Shown piece by piece: positions 62,245-64,000 of a stretch of DNA of 64,000 nucleotides. A program made the position numbers and the translations under genes. Origin of the DNA: Alphaproteobacteria bacterium (GTDB lineage: Bacteria > Pseudomonadota > Alphaproteobacteria > Rhizobiales > Devosiaceae); NCBI GenBank assembly GCA_018828145.1, contig JAHJWO010000046.1:1-64000 (forward strand), in the 5' to 3' direction. Below the pieces are notes generated by a model that saw only the letters and a list, made by a program, of their open reading frames with translations, was not told the DNA's origin and searched no databases. How positions within the stretch are numbered: the first letter of the stretch is position 1; each line of letters starts with the position of its first letter.

Positions 62245-62916
62245 TCAGCGACTGCCGGTGCGAGAAATCACCACCTTGACCGTCTTGACCAAGATGATCA
62301 GATCGCCCGCAAAAGTCCATTCCCGAACATACTGGCTATCAAGGCGAACGCGCTGATCGTAGTCCACATCGCTGCGACCGCTCACCTGCCATAGGCCGGT
62401 AATGCCTGGTCGCGTTGCGGCATAGGCCTCGATCTCGCCTGCATAGCGCACAACTTCATCATGCACGATCGGACGCGGACCGACCAGACTCATCTCGCCA
62501 CGAATGACATTGATCAGCTGGGGGAGTTCATCGAGGCTAGTCACCCGCAGGAAGCGACCAAGCCGGGTCACGCGCGGATCGTTGCGCAGCTTCTGGGTCG
62601 CCTCCCACTCGGCGCGGGCCTGCGGAAACATTTCGAGGTGTCGCGCCAGTGCCTGCTGGGAATCGACGACCATGGAGCGGAATTTCAGGCAGCGAAAGCG
62701 CTTGCCATTGTGGCCGATGCGCTCATGGCCAAAGAAGATGGGGCCGCGGTCGGTCGAGAACATGATGACCGCGATGAAGAACATGGCCGGCAATGCAAAC
62801 AGCAGCATTGTCGATGCGGCAATCACATCGAAGGCCCGCTTGGAAACCCCTCCTTTCGGCACTTTCGTCTTGGATGTCTGGCTCGATACATCAAGTTCGG
62901 CATTTACGATCGACAT
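62245..62916 (-). CDS. exoY: Undecaprenyl-phosphate sugar phosphotransferase (ExoY-like)
   Basis: A 223-residue bacterial sugar transferase. A membrane segment (about 28-52, AFDVIAASTMLLFALPAMFFIAV) precedes the catalytic domain: ERIGHNGKRFRCLKFRSM, DPRVTRLGRFLRVTSLDELPQL and GEMSLVGPRPI, then PGITGLWQVSGRS. It links the first sugar phosphate (galactose-1-phosphate for ExoY) to undecaprenyl phosphate. It is the first gene of the minus-strand exo cluster. Confidence 0.9.
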   Translation of the reverse strand: MSIVNAELDVSSQTSKTKVPKGGVSKRAFDVIAASTMLLFALPAMFFIAVIMFSTDRGPIFFGHERIGHNGKRFRCLKFRSMVVDSQQALARHLEMFPQARAEWEATQKLRNDPRVTRLGRFLRVTSLDELPQLINVIRGEMSLVGPRPIVHDEVVRYAGEIEAYAATRPGITGLWQVSGRSDVDYDQRVRLDSQYVREWTFAGDLIILVKTVKVVISRTGSR

Positions 62917-63374
62917 GTCGCTATCTCACTAAAGGGGTGCCTGGAAGGTTACAATTTCGCTGTCCGAACCATTCTTTCCTGGTGCATAAGTAAAAATGTA
63001 CGCGTTTTTTACAAAACGTACGAAGCACCATTGGCTAGCACAATATATCTGACGCTGTTTTTCCAAACAAGACTTGGAAATGCCAAGGAGACGCGATTCA
63101 TCAATGCCTGGGGCATGAGACTGGACGCGCCGCTCGACCATCGTCAGGAGGAGGGGAACATGATTGCCCTCAGGCTAGCAACCCCGGGGCTGCATATCTG
63201 CGATGCGCCTGGAATGCCGCAAAATCGGCCAATTTACCGCTGATCGCCACAATGCGCTGCGTCGGGCCCGGGCGTGACTCAAGCGACGGGCAATAGATCG
63301 AAGACGCTTCTGGTCAAACGAAGAACGACTGCAATCATATTGCAGAAGCTGAATGTATTCTTGAAAGGGCGCGA
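62917..63374. other. AT-richer non-coding region upstream of exoY
   Basis: No supported gene. It contains the likely exoY promoter (63042-63070) and an inverted pair GTACG (62998-63002) and CGTAC (63017-63021) with a T-run and an A-run between them, in the expected 5' leader. Nothing else was recognised. Confidence 0.5.
63042..63070 (-). promoter_or_regulatory. Likely exoY promoter
   Basis: On the minus strand TTGTTT (63070-63065), a 17-base spacer and TATATT (63047-63042) fit a sigma-70 promoter. Transcription would start near 63035, with a leader of about 118 bases before exoY. Confidence 0.6.
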
Positions 63375-63548
63375 CTAGAGCTGAAAAAGGAAAACGACGC
63401 CGTTCCACAGCAGGTAGGCGCCAACCCAGCCCAGCGCGAGCACAAGCAGAGCGACAACGCCCCAAGGCCATGCGAAGGCCGCGCGCTCCACAGGCAATTG
63501 CTGGCCTGTCTTCTGGACGACCGGCTCATCTGGCCCGTCTTTCCTCAT
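63375..63548 (-). CDS. Small membrane protein (57 residues)
   Basis: A 57-residue protein with a polar N-terminus (MRKDGPDEPVVQKTGQQLPVERA) and one hydrophobic helix (about 27-55, rich in Val, Leu and Trp). A strong GGGAGGGG ribosome site lies six bases before ATG 63548. No family recognised. It is on the same strand as exoY, 458 bp upstream. Confidence 0.6.
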   Translation of the reverse strand: MRKDGPDEPVVQKTGQQLPVERAAFAWPWGVVALLVLALGWVGAYLLWNGVVFLFQL

Positions 63549-64000
63549 GTCGTCCCCTCCCCAAAGGCTTCTGCCTAGGTCCAAATGCGCTCCCACTGTT
63601 GACCGAAAAGCTTAACGACAGGTCACATGTGGAAGACGTTCTCGGGCCTCCGCCCAGGCCCAGCAGTCTCTGCGCATGCGACTGCCGACATGCGGCCGCA
63701 AGGCTCGCGGCCAAGGCTCAAGTGTCCATCTTGCGTGAACACTGCCCTTGCCTCCGTCAATACAATGTCCACTGCGGCGGCACAATGCGCGAGCCATCAC
63801 GGTTTTTTGCGGATCGAACAGGATCGGCCGTGACGCCAAGAAAACGCTGCGACTTATACTTCCGAGCAGAGTGGTATGTCAAAGCCGCCATATAGAACGC
63901 AACATGGACTCCAATCAATATAGATGGCAGCGCCGGGCCCGAAATGGGGCACTTTTGTGTCGCGTGATCAGTTCGAATTGGAAATTAAACTACCCCTTCA
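63549..64000. other. Unassigned right-end region
   Basis: I see no convincing gene. A plus-strand frame of about 140 codons (63470-63895) lies mostly antisense to the small membrane gene at its start and has no ribosome site or domain. The last 150 bases are AT-richer and may precede a gene beyond the edge. Confidence 0.4.

Noticed and set aside
63470..63895. 141-codon plus-strand frame
   Set aside because: Partly antisense to the small membrane gene, no ribosome site, no domain.
1..64000. CRISPR arrays, insertion sequences, prophage, rRNA and tRNA genes
   Set aside because: No regularly spaced repeats, transposase, integrase or phage genes and no RNA gene signature were found on reading both strands.

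Overview
The window is high-GC DNA (by eye low to mid 60s percent GC) from an alphaproteobacterium of the Hyphomicrobiales, most like Devosia. Supporting features are a RirA-type iron regulator, a PccR-type regulator divergent from the propionyl-CoA operon, succinoglycan-style exo genes (exoF, exoK, exoY, ExoQ-like, ExoV-like), a dppABCDF operon, two TTAA-N7-TTAA CtrA-type sites and several TTG starts. No rRNA, tRNA, insertion sequence, prophage or CRISPR array was found; it reads as chromosome.

Layout. 1-2404: a hairpin-rich stretch ending in a terminator, a SleB-like wall hydrolase, a palindromic repeat cluster and a HAD phosphatase. 2485-4531: SelO AMPylase behind a repeated upstream element, and a gamma-carbonic anhydrase. 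4528-13401: PccR facing pccB / MAPEG / pccA / methylmalonyl-CoA mutase / epimerase / DeoR regulator, the propionyl-CoA to succinyl-CoA route. 13472-17277: a CHASE-PAS-GGDEF-EAL protein and a Gfo/Idh oxidoreductase. 17290-22550: dppFDCBA on the minus strand, with a RutR-consensus palindrome upstream. 22649-27321: two VOC proteins, a small secreted protein, an aldo/keto reductase, a galactose-dehydrogenase-like enzyme and glycerate 2-kinase. 27436-30278: DUF1045-phnM-phnN plus two overlapping microprotein genes and a strong terminator.

30278-36310: small hypothetical, a LacI regulator behind a large dyad, ABC-F protein Uup behind an attenuator-like hairpin, rirA, an IHF-like protein and a ROK regulator. 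36626-40427: DUF4037 protein, then a TetR/MFS efflux pair with matching operators and a small membrane gene broken by a TAG. 40448-49385: alpha-mannoside utilisation locus (binding protein, two permeases, GH38 alpha-mannosidase, ATPase) with a divergent LacI regulator and LacI-type operators. 49429-53419: second GGDEF-EAL protein, tandem paralogous small genes that overlap out of frame, a cold-shock gene with a long leader, and two small hypotheticals. 53853-62916: exopolysaccharide locus, exoF-exoK-pyruvyltransferase on plus and flippase, two glycosyltransferases, ExoQ-like polymerase, coiled-coil protein and exoY on minus. 62917-64000: intergenic DNA with a likely exoY promoter and one small membrane protein gene.

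The physiological themes are scavenging (peptides, mannosides, phosphonate-type ribose phosphates, glycerate, odd-chain acyl-CoA), c-di-GMP signalling next to exopolysaccharide synthesis, and dense local regulation. No single undescribed defence-type system stands out. The most interesting items are regulatory architectures and overlapping small genes, listed in the findings.
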